Shown: positions 1 through 9,222, counted from the stretch's first letter. The stretch is 38,434 nt of DNA from Bacteroidales bacterium (GCA_017471025.1 JAFUWX010000096.1:1-38434); one strand, 5' to 3'. Made by a program: numbers and translations. The notes: a model not told the origin generated them from the letters alone.

Positions 1-2
1 CC

Positions 3-287
3 CCGGCTGCCGCTCCGGCGGCGGCTCCTGCCCCCGCGGCTGCGCCCGCACCTGCACCGAAAAGCGCCGGAGCCGGGACAAAGGTTGTCTCCCCGATGGA
101 AGGCAAGGTCCTGGAAATCTGCGTGAAACCCGGCGACAGCGTCAAGTCCGGCCAGAAAGTCGTGGTCATCGAAAGCATGAAGATGGAGGTGGAAATCTCC
201 GCCACCCAGGACGGAACCATCGGCGAGATCCTCGTCCACAAGGGCGACCAGCTCACCGACGGACAGGCGGTGGTAACGATAGCATAA
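3..287 (+). CDS. Biotin carboxyl carrier subunit of a Na+-translocating decarboxylase (5' end outside window)
   Basis: This is the C-terminal part of a biotinyl-domain protein; its start lies before base 1. The reading frame is open from base 3 and first encodes an Ala/Pro-rich flexible linker, then a biotinyl/lipoyl domain from about base 80. The biotinylation motif ESMKME is intact and the acceptor lysine is codon 180-182. Such proteins carry CO2 on biotin from the carboxyltransferase to the membrane decarboxylase. The beta subunit gene begins 6 bases after the stop, so the two form one operon. In related bacteria the complex is oxaloacetate or methylmalonyl-CoA decarboxylase; the carboxyltransferase that would decide between them is outside the window. 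The internal ATG at base 96 is not the start, because it would remove the linker and the first strand of the domain. Confidence 0.93.
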   Translation, partial: PAAAPAAAPAPAAAPAPAPKSAGAGTKVVSPMEGKVLEICVKPGDSVKSGQKVVVIESMKMEVEISATQDGTIGEILVHKGDQLTDGQAVVTIA

Positions 288-293
288 TCCTGT

Positions 294-1436
294 ATGAACC
301 AGATTATTGACAGTCTCCAGCAATTCTGGCAGTTCACCGGTTTCGCCAACTGTTCCTGGCAGAACCTGGTGATGATCCTGATCGGCGTCACCTTCATCAC
401 CCTGGCCATCGTCAAGGAATGGGAACCGCTGCTGCTGGTGCCGATCGGTTTCGGCATGATCGTGGGCAACATCCCGATGTTCCCCGGCCTGAACATCGGC
501 ATCTACGAGGACGGTTCCGTGATGAACATCCTCTACCAGGGCGTGCGCCAGGGCTGGTATCCCCCGCTGATTTTCCTGGGCATCGGTGCGATGACGGATT
601 TCTCCGCCCTCATTTCCCAGCCCAAGCTGGTGGTCATCGGCGCGGCCGCCCAGATGGGCATCTTCGGCGCGTACCTGCTGGCCCTGGCACTCGGATTCGC
701 CCCCAACGAGGCGGGCGCCATCGGCATCATCGGCGGCGCAGACGGCCCTACGGCCATCTTCCTGTCGTCCAAACTGGCCCCGGACCTCATGGGCGCCATC
801 GCCGTGTCGGCCTATTCCTACATGGCGCTCGTCCCCGTGATCCAGCGGCCCATCATGCTGCTGCTCACCAACAAGAAAGAGCGGCTGATCCGGATGGAGA
901 AGCCCCGCCAGGTGAGCCAGAAAGAGAAAATCATCTTCCCCATCGTCGGCTTCCTGACGACGGCGTTCATCGTCCCGTCCGGCCTGCCGCTGCTGGGTAT
1001 GCTGTTCTTCGGCAACCTGCTCAAAGAAAGCGGCGTCACCCGTCGTCTGGCGGAAACCGCACGCGGACCGCTCATCGACGTGGTCACGACCCTGATCGGC
1101 CTGACGGTAGGCGCCTCCACCCAGGCGGACAAATTCCTCAGCGGGAAATCCGTCATGATTTTCGGCCTGGGCCTGCTGTCCTTCGTCATCGCCACGGCCA
1201 GCGGCGTGCTCTTCGTGAAATTCATCAACCTCTTCCTCAAAGAAGGCAAGAAGATTAACCCGCTGATCGGCAACGCCGGCGTATCCGCCGTGCCGGACAG
1301 CGCCCGTGTCTCCGAAGTGGTCGGCCGTGAATCCGACCCGAACAACCACCTGCTGATGAACGCCATGGCCCCGAACGTGGCCGGTGTCATCGGATCGGCC
1401 GTAGCGGCCGGTATCCTCCTGGGATTCCTGGGATAA
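294..1436 (+). CDS. oadB: Na+-translocating decarboxylase, beta subunit (OadB/MmdB/GcdB family)
   Basis: This 380-residue integral membrane protein catalyses decarboxylation of carboxybiotin and couples it to Na+ export across the inner membrane. It is hydrophobic throughout, with about ten membrane segments, and shows the family signatures GIIGGADGPTAIFLSSKLAP around residue 145 and NPLIGNAGVSAVPDSARVS near residue 320, both linked in this family to Na+ and substrate handling. Its length matches the family. It follows the biotin carrier by 6 bases. The name oadB is used for the family; in propionate-forming Bacteroidota the same subunit often serves methylmalonyl-CoA decarboxylase (mmdB), and the window does not allow the two to be told apart. 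Confidence 0.93.
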   Translation: MNQIIDSLQQFWQFTGFANCSWQNLVMILIGVTFITLAIVKEWEPLLLVPIGFGMIVGNIPMFPGLNIGIYEDGSVMNILYQGVRQGWYPPLIFLGIGAMTDFSALISQPKLVVIGAAAQMGIFGAYLLALALGFAPNEAGAIGIIGGADGPTAIFLSSKLAPDLMGAIAVSAYSYMALVPVIQRPIMLLLTNKKERLIRMEKPRQVSQKEKIIFPIVGFLTTAFIVPSGLPLLGMLFFGNLLKESGVTRRLAETARGPLIDVVTTLIGLTVGASTQADKFLSGKSVMIFGLGLLSFVIATASGVLFVKFINLFLKEGKKINPLIGNAGVSAVPDSARVSEVVGRESDPNNHLLMNAMAPNVAGVIGSAVAAGILLGFLG

Positions 1437-1442
1437 ACCGAT

Positions 1443-2747
1443 ATGCTTATGAAAAGAAGTCTCGCATGGATCGTCCTTTTGTTGGTCACCACCCTGGGCG
1501 CGGCGGCGCAAGAGACGCAGAAGCCGCGCTCCGGATGGAGCGTAATCCCCTTGCCGACAGTTAGTTATACATCGGATAACGGCTGGCAGTTCGGGGCTTT
1601 GGCGGAGCTGTATTACTACGGCCCGGGACGCTGCCGCTATCCCGAGTACGACCACACGTTCTACTTCGACATCGGCATCTCCACGAAGGGTAACCGCTAC
1701 GGTTTCGTTTCCTACGACTCGGACAAGCTGATTCCGGGCCTGCGCCTGTCCACGTCCGTGATATACCAGAGCCACAAGAGCTATCCTTTCATGGGGTTCA
1801 ACGGCTTTGCCTCCCCCTATTCGGAAGCCCTCTATTACACCAACGACGAAAAGGGCAAGCAGATCCCGAGCGGCTTCTACCAGATGCACAAGAACATGCT
1901 CCGCTTCTTCTTCGACCTCAAAGGCGACATCCTGCCGAACTTCAAGTGGGCGGCGGGTCTGCATTTCTGGGGCATCTGGGTACAAGATACGGACTGGCCC
2001 ATGGCCGGCGCGAGCCTGCTCCACCGCTATGTGAATGCCGGACTGGTCAGCGAAGACGAGGCCAAGGGCGGCCGGCATGCCGAACTGGTGGCCGGCGTCC
2101 TGTATGACACCCGGGATTCCGAGGCCACGACCAAGCGGGGCATCTGGGCGGAAGCCTTCCTGTACGGCTCGCCAGATGTATTCCACGGGCGCAACAGCTA
2201 CCTCAACCTGGCCCTGCATTTCCGCCACTATATCCCCATCGTCCCCGAAAAACTGACCTTCGCCTACCACCTGGCCTACCAGGGGACCCTGGCGGGGGAA
2301 ATGCCCTTCTACCTGCTTTCGAATATCGCCGGGCTGCAGCTCCGGCAGGTGGACTCCGACGGACTGGGCAGCTACACCTCCCTGCGCGGGCTTTTGTACA
2401 ACCGCATCCTGGGCCAGGGCTATGCCTGGAGCAACATCGAACTGCGCTGGTTCATCGTCGATTTCAAGCTGCTCGGCATCGACTGGGGCATCGCCGTCAA
2501 CCCGCTGGTGGACCTGGGCATGGTCGTCCAGCCCTACCGCTTGGAGGCTATGCGCACGAGCATGGATACGGACTTGTACAACGGCGGCGGATGGGCCTGG
2601 AGCGGAGACAAACTGCACACCGCTTACGGGGTCGGCGCCAAGCTGACAGTGGATACCAATTTCGTCGTGTCTGCCGAATATGCCCGCCCCGTGCTGGCGT
2701 CAGACGGGACCGGCGGCCTGAATGTCGGCGTCGGATACATTTTTTAA
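1443..2747 (+). CDS. Outer-membrane beta-barrel protein, Omp85/BamA surface-antigen type
   Basis: The 434-residue product starts with a signal peptide (two Lys/Arg, then IVLLLVTTLGAAAQ, likely cleaved before Gln-Glu) and continues as alternating aromatic and polar strands typical of a beta barrel, ending in the outer-membrane signature VGVGYIF with terminal Phe. The body, with GVLYDTRDSEATTKRG and later barrel strands, resembles the C-terminal surface-antigen domain of Omp85 proteins without POTRA domains. Start choice: ATG at 1443 or 1449 (MKRSLAW); both give a usable signal peptide. It lies 6 bases after the decarboxylase beta gene and 15 before the DUF389 gene, so co-transcription is likely. 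Its substrate or partner cannot be inferred. A patatin-like partner domain, found in some relatives, is absent. Confidence 0.75.
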   Translation: MLMKRSLAWIVLLLVTTLGAAAQETQKPRSGWSVIPLPTVSYTSDNGWQFGALAELYYYGPGRCRYPEYDHTFYFDIGISTKGNRYGFVSYDSDKLIPGLRLSTSVIYQSHKSYPFMGFNGFASPYSEALYYTNDEKGKQIPSGFYQMHKNMLRFFFDLKGDILPNFKWAAGLHFWGIWVQDTDWPMAGASLLHRYVNAGLVSEDEAKGGRHAELVAGVLYDTRDSEATTKRGIWAEAFLYGSPDVFHGRNSYLNLALHFRHYIPIVPEKLTFAYHLAYQGTLAGEMPFYLLSNIAGLQLRQVDSDGLGSYTSLRGLLYNRILGQGYAWSNIELRWFIVDFKLLGIDWGIAVNPLVDLGMVVQPYRLEAMRTSMDTDLYNGGGWAWSGDKLHTAYGVGAKLTVDTNFVVSAEYARPVLASDGTGGLNVGVGYIF

Positions 2748-2762
2748 CCGAAACGTAAAACT

Positions 2763-3893
2763 ATGGTCTGGGACAGCATAAAAGAGTATTTGCGGGGACT
2801 GGTGGATTTCCGGGATGAAATCGATACGAACGATGCCGTCGCCCGTATCAAGAAGAACATCTGGTTCCGGGGTCCGAACGTCTGGATCCTCGCCTTCGCC
2901 ATCGTATTGGCCTCCGTCGGACTCAATGTCAATTCGACGGCCGTCATCATCGGCGCGATGCTCGTATCGCCGCTGATGGGACCGATCGTAGGCATCGGGC
3001 TGTCCCTGGGCATCTATGACGTCCAACTGCTGAAAGACGCGCTGAAGAACCTCGCCGTCATGATCGTCATCAGCCTGGCGGCCTCCGCCCTGTTTTTCCT
3101 GCTGTCCCCGCTCGACCTGGTCAACCCGACCGAGCTGGAAGCCCGGACCAGCCCGTCCATCTACGACGTGATGATCGCCCTGTTCGGCGGCCTGGCCGGC
3201 ATCCTGGAGACCTCCCGCAAGGAACGCGGCACGGTGCTCTCCGGCGTCGCCATCGCCACCGCCCTCATGCCGCCGCTCTGCACGGCGGGCTGCGGACTGG
3301 CCAACGGCAACTGGCACTACTTTTTCGGGGCGCTGTACCTCTTCTTCATCAACGGCGTCTTCATCATCCTGGCGACCTACGCCATGGTGAAATACCTCCG
3401 TTTCACGCCCGTGGAGACCTACGAGCGCAACCGCAAACGGACGACTGTGATGACCCTGCTGCTGATCCTGTTCATCATCCCGAGCATCATCTCCGCCGGT
3501 TCCATGGTCCGGGAGAACAATTTCCGCCGCAGCGTGGACACCTTTATCTCGGCCAACCGGAGCTTTGCCGGCAGCTATATCTACGACCATAAGATCGAAG
3601 GGCAGCAAGTGACCGTCTATACGGCCGGAGATGCGCTGAGCGAAGGGGAAAAGGTGCTCCTGCGGGCCTCGGCCGAAGCCTTCGGCATCAACCAGGACAA
3701 CCTCATCATCAAGGAAAGCAGTTTCGGCGCCCGCAATGCCGCCCTGCTCCAGGACGAGTTGAAGAAAATCCGGGAACAGGATATCCAGGACATCCAGCTG
3801 CGCGACGAGATGATCAGCCGGATGGAGGAAGAAATCGAGCTGCTCAAGGCCGCACTACAGGCATCCCGGGATAGCACGGCGACAAAGGAATGA
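2763..3893 (+). CDS. DUF389 family inner-membrane protein
   Basis: This 376-residue protein has the hallmark hydrophobic region of DUF389: RIKKNIWFRGPNVWILAFAI followed by SVGLNVNSTAVIIGAMLVSPLMGPI (residues about 30-80), then further membrane helices to about residue 240. The C-terminal third is soluble and finishes in a Glu/Arg-rich coiled coil (roughly 320-370). The biochemical role of DUF389 proteins is not established, so none is assigned. The stop codon overlaps the start of the next gene by 4 bases (ATGA), which implies translational coupling with the methyltransferase-like protein. No regulatory site is visible in the 15 bases before it. Confidence 0.85.
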   Translation: MVWDSIKEYLRGLVDFRDEIDTNDAVARIKKNIWFRGPNVWILAFAIVLASVGLNVNSTAVIIGAMLVSPLMGPIVGIGLSLGIYDVQLLKDALKNLAVMIVISLAASALFFLLSPLDLVNPTELEARTSPSIYDVMIALFGGLAGILETSRKERGTVLSGVAIATALMPPLCTAGCGLANGNWHYFFGALYLFFINGVFIILATYAMVKYLRFTPVETYERNRKRTTVMTLLLILFIIPSIISAGSMVRENNFRRSVDTFISANRSFAGSYIYDHKIEGQQVTVYTAGDALSEGEKVLLRASAEAFGINQDNLIIKESSFGARNAALLQDELKKIREQDIQDIQLRDEMISRMEEEIELLKAALQASRDSTATKE

Positions 3894-4738
3894 CGGAGCG
3901 GATACAGATTTTCGACGGGCCGGTGGAAGAAATGCTGAGCTTGTTCGGGGCGCCCCCGGACGAGCGGATTCTCCAGCTCCGGCCGCAGCTCGTCTCCCGG
4001 ATCTATCGGGAATATGTGGAAGCGGGCACGGACATCCTGTCCAGCTGTACGTTGCGGGCCAACCGCAGCAGTCTGAAGCCCTTCGGCCTGCAAGCCTCCG
4101 CCGGGAAACTGGCCTGTCTCGGGGCCGAGATCGCCCGCAAATCCGCCGACGCGGCGGGCCGCAAGGTGCTGGTCGCGGGCAACATCGGACAGATCGGCGG
4201 CTCCCACCTCAGACACGGTTCCCTGGTCTGCCAGTACAAGGAGCAGGTCCGCGGCCTGACGGACGGCGGCGCGGATTTCCTGCATCTGCGCGGCTTTTCC
4301 CGCCGCAGCGTGGCGGAGGCCGTCCTGGAAGCCATTGACAAGACCGGCTCTCCCCTGCCCGTGATGATCAGCGTCGAACTCACCGGCGGCCCCTACCTGC
4401 CGACGATCCGGCAATTCTGGCAGGCCGTCCAGGACCGTCCGCTGCTGGCTTTCGGCCTGTGCGGCTTCCATGCCCACGGAACGACGGAGCTCCTCCGCCA
4501 GCTTGCGGTCGGCTGCAATGCGCCCCTGGTCTGCTGCCGGGACGCCGAAGCCGACCTGAACCTCGAACACCATCGCGAACATGGCGACCACCTCGCCCGG
4601 AGCCTGATGGCCATGGCCCAGGAAGGCCTGCTGAACTATGCGGGAGGCAACCGCGGGACGATGCCCATCCACATCTGCGCGCTACGGACGGCCCTGGACG
4701 GAATCCGTCCCCGGCAGGAGGGCCTTCCGACCTGCTAA
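3890..4738 (+). CDS. Homocysteine S-methyltransferase-like protein with degenerate zinc site
   Basis: The 282-residue product follows the fold of the homocysteine-binding barrel of MetH/BhmT proteins: IFDGPVEEML at the N terminus (canonical LLDGAMGTML), VAGNIGQIGG at about 96 (canonical AGSIGP), LAFGLCGFHAHG near 187, and LLNYAGGNRGTMPIHI near 247. Active relatives bind zinc through one Cys in a GLNC motif and two in GGCCGT. Here GLNC reads G-L-C-G and GGCC reads G-G-N-R, so the three ligands are not in place. It is also shorter than MetH and lacks folate, cobalamin and activation domains. It overlaps the DUF389 gene by 4 bases. It may have another metal-free or altered substrate role, or may be a decaying paralogue; classical homocysteine methylation is unlikely as read. 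Confidence 0.75.
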   Translation: MTERIQIFDGPVEEMLSLFGAPPDERILQLRPQLVSRIYREYVEAGTDILSSCTLRANRSSLKPFGLQASAGKLACLGAEIARKSADAAGRKVLVAGNIGQIGGSHLRHGSLVCQYKEQVRGLTDGGADFLHLRGFSRRSVAEAVLEAIDKTGSPLPVMISVELTGGPYLPTIRQFWQAVQDRPLLAFGLCGFHAHGTTELLRQLAVGCNAPLVCCRDAEADLNLEHHREHGDHLARSLMAMAQEGLLNYAGGNRGTMPIHICALRTALDGIRPRQEGLPTC

Positions 4739-4796
4739 ACAGGGAACGACGGGATAATCCGACATTTTATATCCATTTTACGCGGTTCTACGCATT

Positions 4797-4832
4797 TTTG
4801 AAATCATTTATCACATTTTTTTCGTATCTTTG
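4797..4832 (+). promoter_or_regulatory. Putative promoter of the V-ATPase operon
   Basis: The AT-rich 132-base gap between 4738 and 4871 contains TATCTTTG at 4825-4832, an exact match to the Bacteroidota -7 element TAnnTTTG. A TTTG lies at 4797-4800 but the spacing of 24 bases is longer than the usual 19-21, so the -33 assignment is weak. Transcription would begin near 4838, giving a leader of about 30 bases before the subunit E start. No hairpin terminator for the upstream genes is visible in this gap. Confidence 0.6.
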
Positions 4833-4870
4833 GAAGTTATTATCCAGATAATCAAAATCGATACGAAAAT

Positions 4871-5476
4871 ATGGACAAATTGCAGGAATTGACAGACAAA
4901 CTCTACCAGGAAGGTCTGTCCAAAGGTAAAGAAGCCGGTGAGGCCCTCCTCGCCCGTGCGAAAGAAGAGGCGGACGCCATCGTTGCCCAGGCCCGCAAGC
5001 AGGCCGAAGGCATCGTCGCCGAGGCAACCCGACAGGCCGAAGACCTGCGTACCAAGGCCGAAGGAGACACCCGTATGGCCTCCCTCCAGGCTTTGCAGGC
5101 GACCCGTCAGGACATCGAGAACCTCGTGGTGACCCGGATGACGGACACCCAGGTCAAAGAGGCGATGAGCGCTCCGGAATTCGTCAAGGGCATCATCACC
5201 GCCGTCGCCCAGCGTTTCTCCGCGCAGGAGTCGCAGGACCTTTCCCTGGTTCTGCCCGAATCCCTCCGCTCCGCCCTGGAGCCCTTCGTGAAGGGTGAAC
5301 TGGGCCGCATCCTCGGCCAGGAAGTCAGCGCCGAGTTCTCCAAGAAGATTGCCGGCGGATTCCGCATCGGTCCCAAGGACGGCAGCTACTTCATCAGCCT
5401 CACGGATGAAACCTTCCGCGACCTGGTCGGCGAATACCTCAGGCCTGCCACCCGGAAACTTCTCTTCGGCAAGTAG
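4871..5476 (+). CDS. atpE: V/A-type ATPase subunit E (peripheral stalk)
   Basis: The 201-residue product has the subunit E pattern: a long N-terminal Ala/Glu/Lys/Gln-rich helix (about 1-75, ALLARAKEEADAIVAQARKQ) predicted to form the peripheral-stalk coiled coil, and a globular C-terminal domain that docks on the catalytic head. It is the first gene of the seven-gene ATPase operon, 6 bases before the DUF2764 gene. Subunit E normally pairs with subunit G/H in the stalk; no G/H gene lies in this operon, as is also the case in the similarly ordered operons of chlamydiae and spirochaetes. The symbol follows V/A-ATPase use (also ntpE), not the F-ATPase c subunit. Confidence 0.88.
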   Translation: MDKLQELTDKLYQEGLSKGKEAGEALLARAKEEADAIVAQARKQAEGIVAEATRQAEDLRTKAEGDTRMASLQALQATRQDIENLVVTRMTDTQVKEAMSAPEFVKGIITAVAQRFSAQESQDLSLVLPESLRSALEPFVKGELGRILGQEVSAEFSKKIAGGFRIGPKDGSYFISLTDETFRDLVGEYLRPATRKLLFGK

Positions 5477-5482
5477 CACGTC

Positions 5483-6139
5483 ATGAACAATTACACGTAT
5501 ATCATCGCCTCACTCCCGATCCTGTCGCAGGACTGGAAGGCCGGGCAGGGTCTCGACTTCGACGGCACGCGCGCCTTTATCCGCTCGCAGTGCGGCACGT
5601 CGGACCGCCGGCTGATGGACGAGCTGCTGCGCGGATTCGACGACAGCGCCCTGGACGAAGCGTTCTACCGGGAAGCCCTGGGCGAACGCCGCCGGCCGGC
5701 CGATCCCTTCGCTGCGGATCCGAATCCGGTCCAGCCGCCCAGGAATGCCTTTATCCGGGATTATTTCACCTTCGACCTGCGCGTACGCAACGAGAAGGTG
5801 CGCTATCTCAACCGGGCGCTCGGCCGCCCGCAGGACGAGGACATCTTCCTGGAGCCCGAAGGGGAATTCCCGGAACTGCCCCGGCTGCAGGAAGTGCTCG
5901 CCGGGAAAGACATCCTGGAGCGCGAGCGCGGACTGGACGACCTGATGTGGCAGAAAGTCCTGGAACTGAACCGCTTCAGCGGATTCGGCATGGACACCGT
6001 ACTGGGCTTCCTGGCCCGCCTGCACATCATCGAACGCTGGGTCCGGCTCGACGAGCAGACCGGCCGCGAACTGTTCCGCCGGCTGGTCGGCGAGGTGCGC
6101 GGCACCTTCAAAGGCGTGGATTACCAACCTGAACAATAA
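5483..6139 (+). CDS. DUF2764 protein of the V-type ATPase operon (candidate subunit C equivalent)
   Basis: This 218-residue soluble protein begins MNNYTYIIASLPIL and is rich in Asp, Glu, Arg and Leu, without signal or membrane segment. The composition and N terminus match DUF2764, a family found between subunits E and A in V-ATPase operons of Bacteroidota, chlamydiae and spirochaetes. That position is where archaeal operons carry subunit C, which connects the rotor ring to the central shaft, and no other C gene is present here. It is therefore reasonable to infer that DUF2764 fills the C role, but nothing in the sequence alone proves it. Spacing is 6 bases from atpE and 16 to atpA. Confidence 0.85.
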   Translation: MNNYTYIIASLPILSQDWKAGQGLDFDGTRAFIRSQCGTSDRRLMDELLRGFDDSALDEAFYREALGERRRPADPFAADPNPVQPPRNAFIRDYFTFDLRVRNEKVRYLNRALGRPQDEDIFLEPEGEFPELPRLQEVLAGKDILERERGLDDLMWQKVLELNRFSGFGMDTVLGFLARLHIIERWVRLDEQTGRELFRRLVGEVRGTFKGVDYQPEQ

Positions 6140-6155
6140 TCAAAATAAATAACTT

Positions 6156-7913
6156 ATGTCCAAAAGTACAGGAATCGTAACGGGCATCGTTTCCAACCTG
6201 GTGACTGTGGAGACCACCGGGCCGGTGGCGGAGAACGAACTCTGCTTCATCAACCTTGGCGGAACGCGGCTGATGGCCGAGGTCATCAAGGTGAACGGAA
6301 AAAGCGCCCAGGTACAAGTGTTTGAAAGCACCCGTGGACTGAAGAACGGAGACCCGGTGGAATTCGAAGGCAGGATGCTGGAGATCACCCTCGGTCCGGG
6401 CCTGTTGTCCAGCGTGTATGACGGTCTGCAGAACGACTTGACCACCATGGAGGATGTTTTCCTCAAACGCGGAGAATACACCGACCCGCTCGACCGCAAG
6501 AAACTGTGGGATTTCACCCCCATCGCCCAGCCCGGCGACAAGGTCATCGCCGCCGACTGGCTCGGCGAAGTGAAGGAAGGCTGGCTGCCCCATAAGATCA
6601 TGGTCCCCTTCGCCTTCAAGGGCGAATATACCGTCAAGACCATCGTCCCGGCCGGGTCCTATAACGTCGATACCGTCATCGCGGTACTGACCGACGCCGA
6701 AGGGGAAGACGTTCCCGTAACCATGACGCAGAAATGGCCCGTGAAGGTGGCCGTGCGCGCCTATCGCGAAAAGCCCAGGCCGCAGCGCATCATGGAGACG
6801 GGCGTACGTGTCATCGACGCCTTCAACCCCATCGCCGAAGGCGGTACCGGTTTCATCCCCGGGCCTTTCGGCTGCGGCAAGACCGTGCTTCAGCACGCCA
6901 TCGCCAAGCAGGGCGAAGCCGACGTCATCGTGATGGCCGCCTGCGGTGAGCGTGCCAACGAGGTTGTGGAAATCTTCACCGAATTCCCGGAACTGATCGA
7001 CCCCCATACGGGCCGCCACCTGATGGAACGTACCACCATCATCTGCAATACGTCGAACATGCCGGTCGCCGCGCGTGAGGCTTCCGTCTATACGGCCATG
7101 ACCATCTGCGAGTATTACCGGGCGATGGGCCTTCGCTGCCTGCTGCTCGCCGACTCGACCTCCCGCTGGGCCCAGGCCCTGCGCGAAATGTCCAACCGTA
7201 TGGAGGAACTGCCCGGTGCAGACGCCTTCCCGGTGGACCTTTCCGCCATCATTTCCAACTTCTACGCCCGCGCGGGTATGGTCATCCTCAACAACGGCCA
7301 GCGGGGCGCCGTCACCTTCATCGGAACGGTATCCCCTGCCGGCGGTAACCTGAAGGAGCCGGTCACCGAATCCACCAAGAAGGCAGCCCGCTGCTTCTAT
7401 GCCCTGGAGCAGAGCCGCGCCGACCAGAAGCGCTACCCCGCCGTCAACCCGATCGATTCCTATTCGAAATATCTCGAATATCCCGAGATCCGCAGTTACC
7501 TCGACGAAACGGTCGAGAAAGGCTGGGTGGACCATATCCAGAAGGCCAAGAACATCGTCCGCCGCGGACGCGAAGCCGCCGACCAGATCAACATCCTGGG
7601 CGACGACGGCGTGCCGATGAGCTACCACGAGACGTTCTGGAAGTCCGAGCTCATCGACTTCACCTTCCTCCAGCAGGACGCCTTCGACCCGATCGACAGC
7701 CTCTGCCCGATCGAGCGCCAGAAGTATATGCTGGACCTGGTGATGGACATCTGCGACCATTCCTTCACCTTCGAAGACTATGAGAAGTGCCGCGATTACT
7801 TCAAGAACATGATCAACATCCTCCGCCAGATGAACTATTCCGAGTTCCATGGCGAGGCCTTCGACAAATACGAACAAGAACTCCATAAACTCCTCGCAGA
7901 AAATGGCAAATAA
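6156..7913 (+). CDS. atpA: V/A-type ATPase catalytic subunit A
   Basis: This 585-residue subunit hydrolyses or makes ATP in the A3B3 head. The Walker A loop GPFGCGKT lies at 236-243 and the catalytic glutamate follows in ACGERANEV (about 261-269); LLLADSTSRWAQALREMSNR is the conserved Walker B and downstream segment. The N-terminal barrel (SKSTGIVTGIVSNLVTVE) and the non-homologous region typical of A subunits (about 110-200, containing WDFTP) are present, and length is normal. The 3' end overlaps the start of subunit B by 11 bases, so translation of the two is coupled. Confidence 0.97.
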   Translation: MSKSTGIVTGIVSNLVTVETTGPVAENELCFINLGGTRLMAEVIKVNGKSAQVQVFESTRGLKNGDPVEFEGRMLEITLGPGLLSSVYDGLQNDLTTMEDVFLKRGEYTDPLDRKKLWDFTPIAQPGDKVIAADWLGEVKEGWLPHKIMVPFAFKGEYTVKTIVPAGSYNVDTVIAVLTDAEGEDVPVTMTQKWPVKVAVRAYREKPRPQRIMETGVRVIDAFNPIAEGGTGFIPGPFGCGKTVLQHAIAKQGEADVIVMAACGERANEVVEIFTEFPELIDPHTGRHLMERTTIICNTSNMPVAAREASVYTAMTICEYYRAMGLRCLLLADSTSRWAQALREMSNRMEELPGADAFPVDLSAIISNFYARAGMVILNNGQRGAVTFIGTVSPAGGNLKEPVTESTKKAARCFYALEQSRADQKRYPAVNPIDSYSKYLEYPEIRSYLDETVEKGWVDHIQKAKNIVRRGREAADQINILGDDGVPMSYHETFWKSELIDFTFLQQDAFDPIDSLCPIERQKYMLDLVMDICDHSFTFEDYEKCRDYFKNMINILRQMNYSEFHGEAFDKYEQELHKLLAENGK

Positions 7914-9222
7914 AGCATATCAGAAGGTATATACGCAATTGGAGGCCATCACCAAGGCGACGGTGTCGCTCCGGGCGAAAGGCGTCTCCAACGATGAGCT
8001 TGCCATCGTCCACGGGCGGCTCGCCCAGGTGGTGCGCACCAAAGGGGATGTCGTCACGATGCAGGTGTTCTCCGGCACGGAGGGCATCCCGACCAATGCC
8101 GAAGTGGCCTTCCTTGGAGCCCCTCCGACCCTGAAAGTCAGCGAACAGCTCGCCGGCCGCTTCTTCGATGCCTACGGCCATCCGATCGACGGAGGTCCGG
8201 AGGTGGAAGGCGAAGAGCGCCAGATCGGCGGTCCTTCCGTGAACCCGTACAAGCGCCGCCAGCCCTCGCAGCTGATCCCGACCGGCATCGCCGGCATCGA
8301 CCTGAACAACACCATCGTTTCCGGCCAGAAGATTCCGTTCTTCGCCGACCCGGACCAGCCTTACAACCAGGTGATGGCGGAAGTGGCCCTGCGTGCCGAC
8401 GTCGATAAGATCATCCTCGGCGGCATGGGTCTGTCGAACGACGACTATCTGTTCTTCCGCCATTCCTTCGAAGCGGCCGGTGCCCTGGACAAGATCATTT
8501 CCTTCGTCAACACCACGGAAGAGCCCCCGGTGGAGCGTCTGCTCATCCCGGACATGGCCCTGACCGCCGCGGAATATTTCGCCGCCGACAAGAATGAGAA
8601 GGTGCTGGTGCTGCTCACCGACATGACCCTGTACGCCGACGCCCTGTCCATCGTATCCAACCGTATGGACCAGATCCCTTCCAAGGACTCCATGCCGGGC
8701 TCGCTGTATTCCGACCTGGCCAAGATCTATGAGAAGGCCGTCCAGCTGCCTTCCGGCGGTTCGATTACGATCATCGCCGTGACCACGCTGAACGACGGCG
8801 ACATCACCCACGCCATCCCGGACAACACGGGATACATCACCGAAGGACAGCTCTTCCTGCGCGCCGACTCCGACACGGGCAAGGTCATCATCGACCCGTT
8901 CCGTTCGCTGTCCCGTCTGAAACAGCTCGTCCAGGGCAAGCAGACCCGCGAGGACCACAGCCAGGTGATGAACGCCGGCGTGCGTCTGTATGCCGATGCG
9001 CAGAACGCCAAGACCAAACTCGAGAACGGCTTCGACCTGTCGGATTACGACCACCGGTGCTTGGCCTATGCCAAGGACTACGCCGTCCGGCTGCTCTCGA
9101 TTGACGTCAACATCACCATCACGGAAATGCTCGACACGGCCTGGGAACTGTTCTCCAAGCACTTCACCAAGGCGGAGACCGGTATCAAGCAGGCCCTGAT
9201 TGACAAATACTGGAAAGACTAA
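7903..9222 (+). CDS. atpB: V/A-type ATPase regulatory subunit B
   Basis: The 439-residue product is the non-catalytic partner of subunit A. It has the barrel domain, the conserved TGIAGIDLNNTIVSGQKIPF segment and the SMPGSLYSDLAKIYEKA segment of B subunits, and, as expected, no Walker A lysine loop. I chose ATG 7903 (MANKAYQKVYTQLEAI), which aligns with family N termini; the more upstream ATG at 7849 would add 18 Asn/Ser-rich residues encoded over the end of atpA and looks spurious. It overlaps atpA by 11 bases and is followed by atpD after 6. Confidence 0.96.
   Translation: MANKAYQKVYTQLEAITKATVSLRAKGVSNDELAIVHGRLAQVVRTKGDVVTMQVFSGTEGIPTNAEVAFLGAPPTLKVSEQLAGRFFDAYGHPIDGGPEVEGEERQIGGPSVNPYKRRQPSQLIPTGIAGIDLNNTIVSGQKIPFFADPDQPYNQVMAEVALRADVDKIILGGMGLSNDDYLFFRHSFEAAGALDKIISFVNTTEEPPVERLLIPDMALTAAEYFAADKNEKVLVLLTDMTLYADALSIVSNRMDQIPSKDSMPGSLYSDLAKIYEKAVQLPSGGSITIIAVTTLNDGDITHAIPDNTGYITEGQLFLRADSDTGKVIIDPFRSLSRLKQLVQGKQTREDHSQVMNAGVRLYADAQNAKTKLENGFDLSDYDHRCLAYAKDYAVRLLSIDVNITITEMLDTAWELFSKHFTKAETGIKQALIDKYWKD

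Noticed and set aside
6108-7886. Long minus-strand open frame opposite atpA
   Set aside because: It is a high-GC shadow of subunit A: composition rich in His, Gly, Asp and Val with no family pattern.
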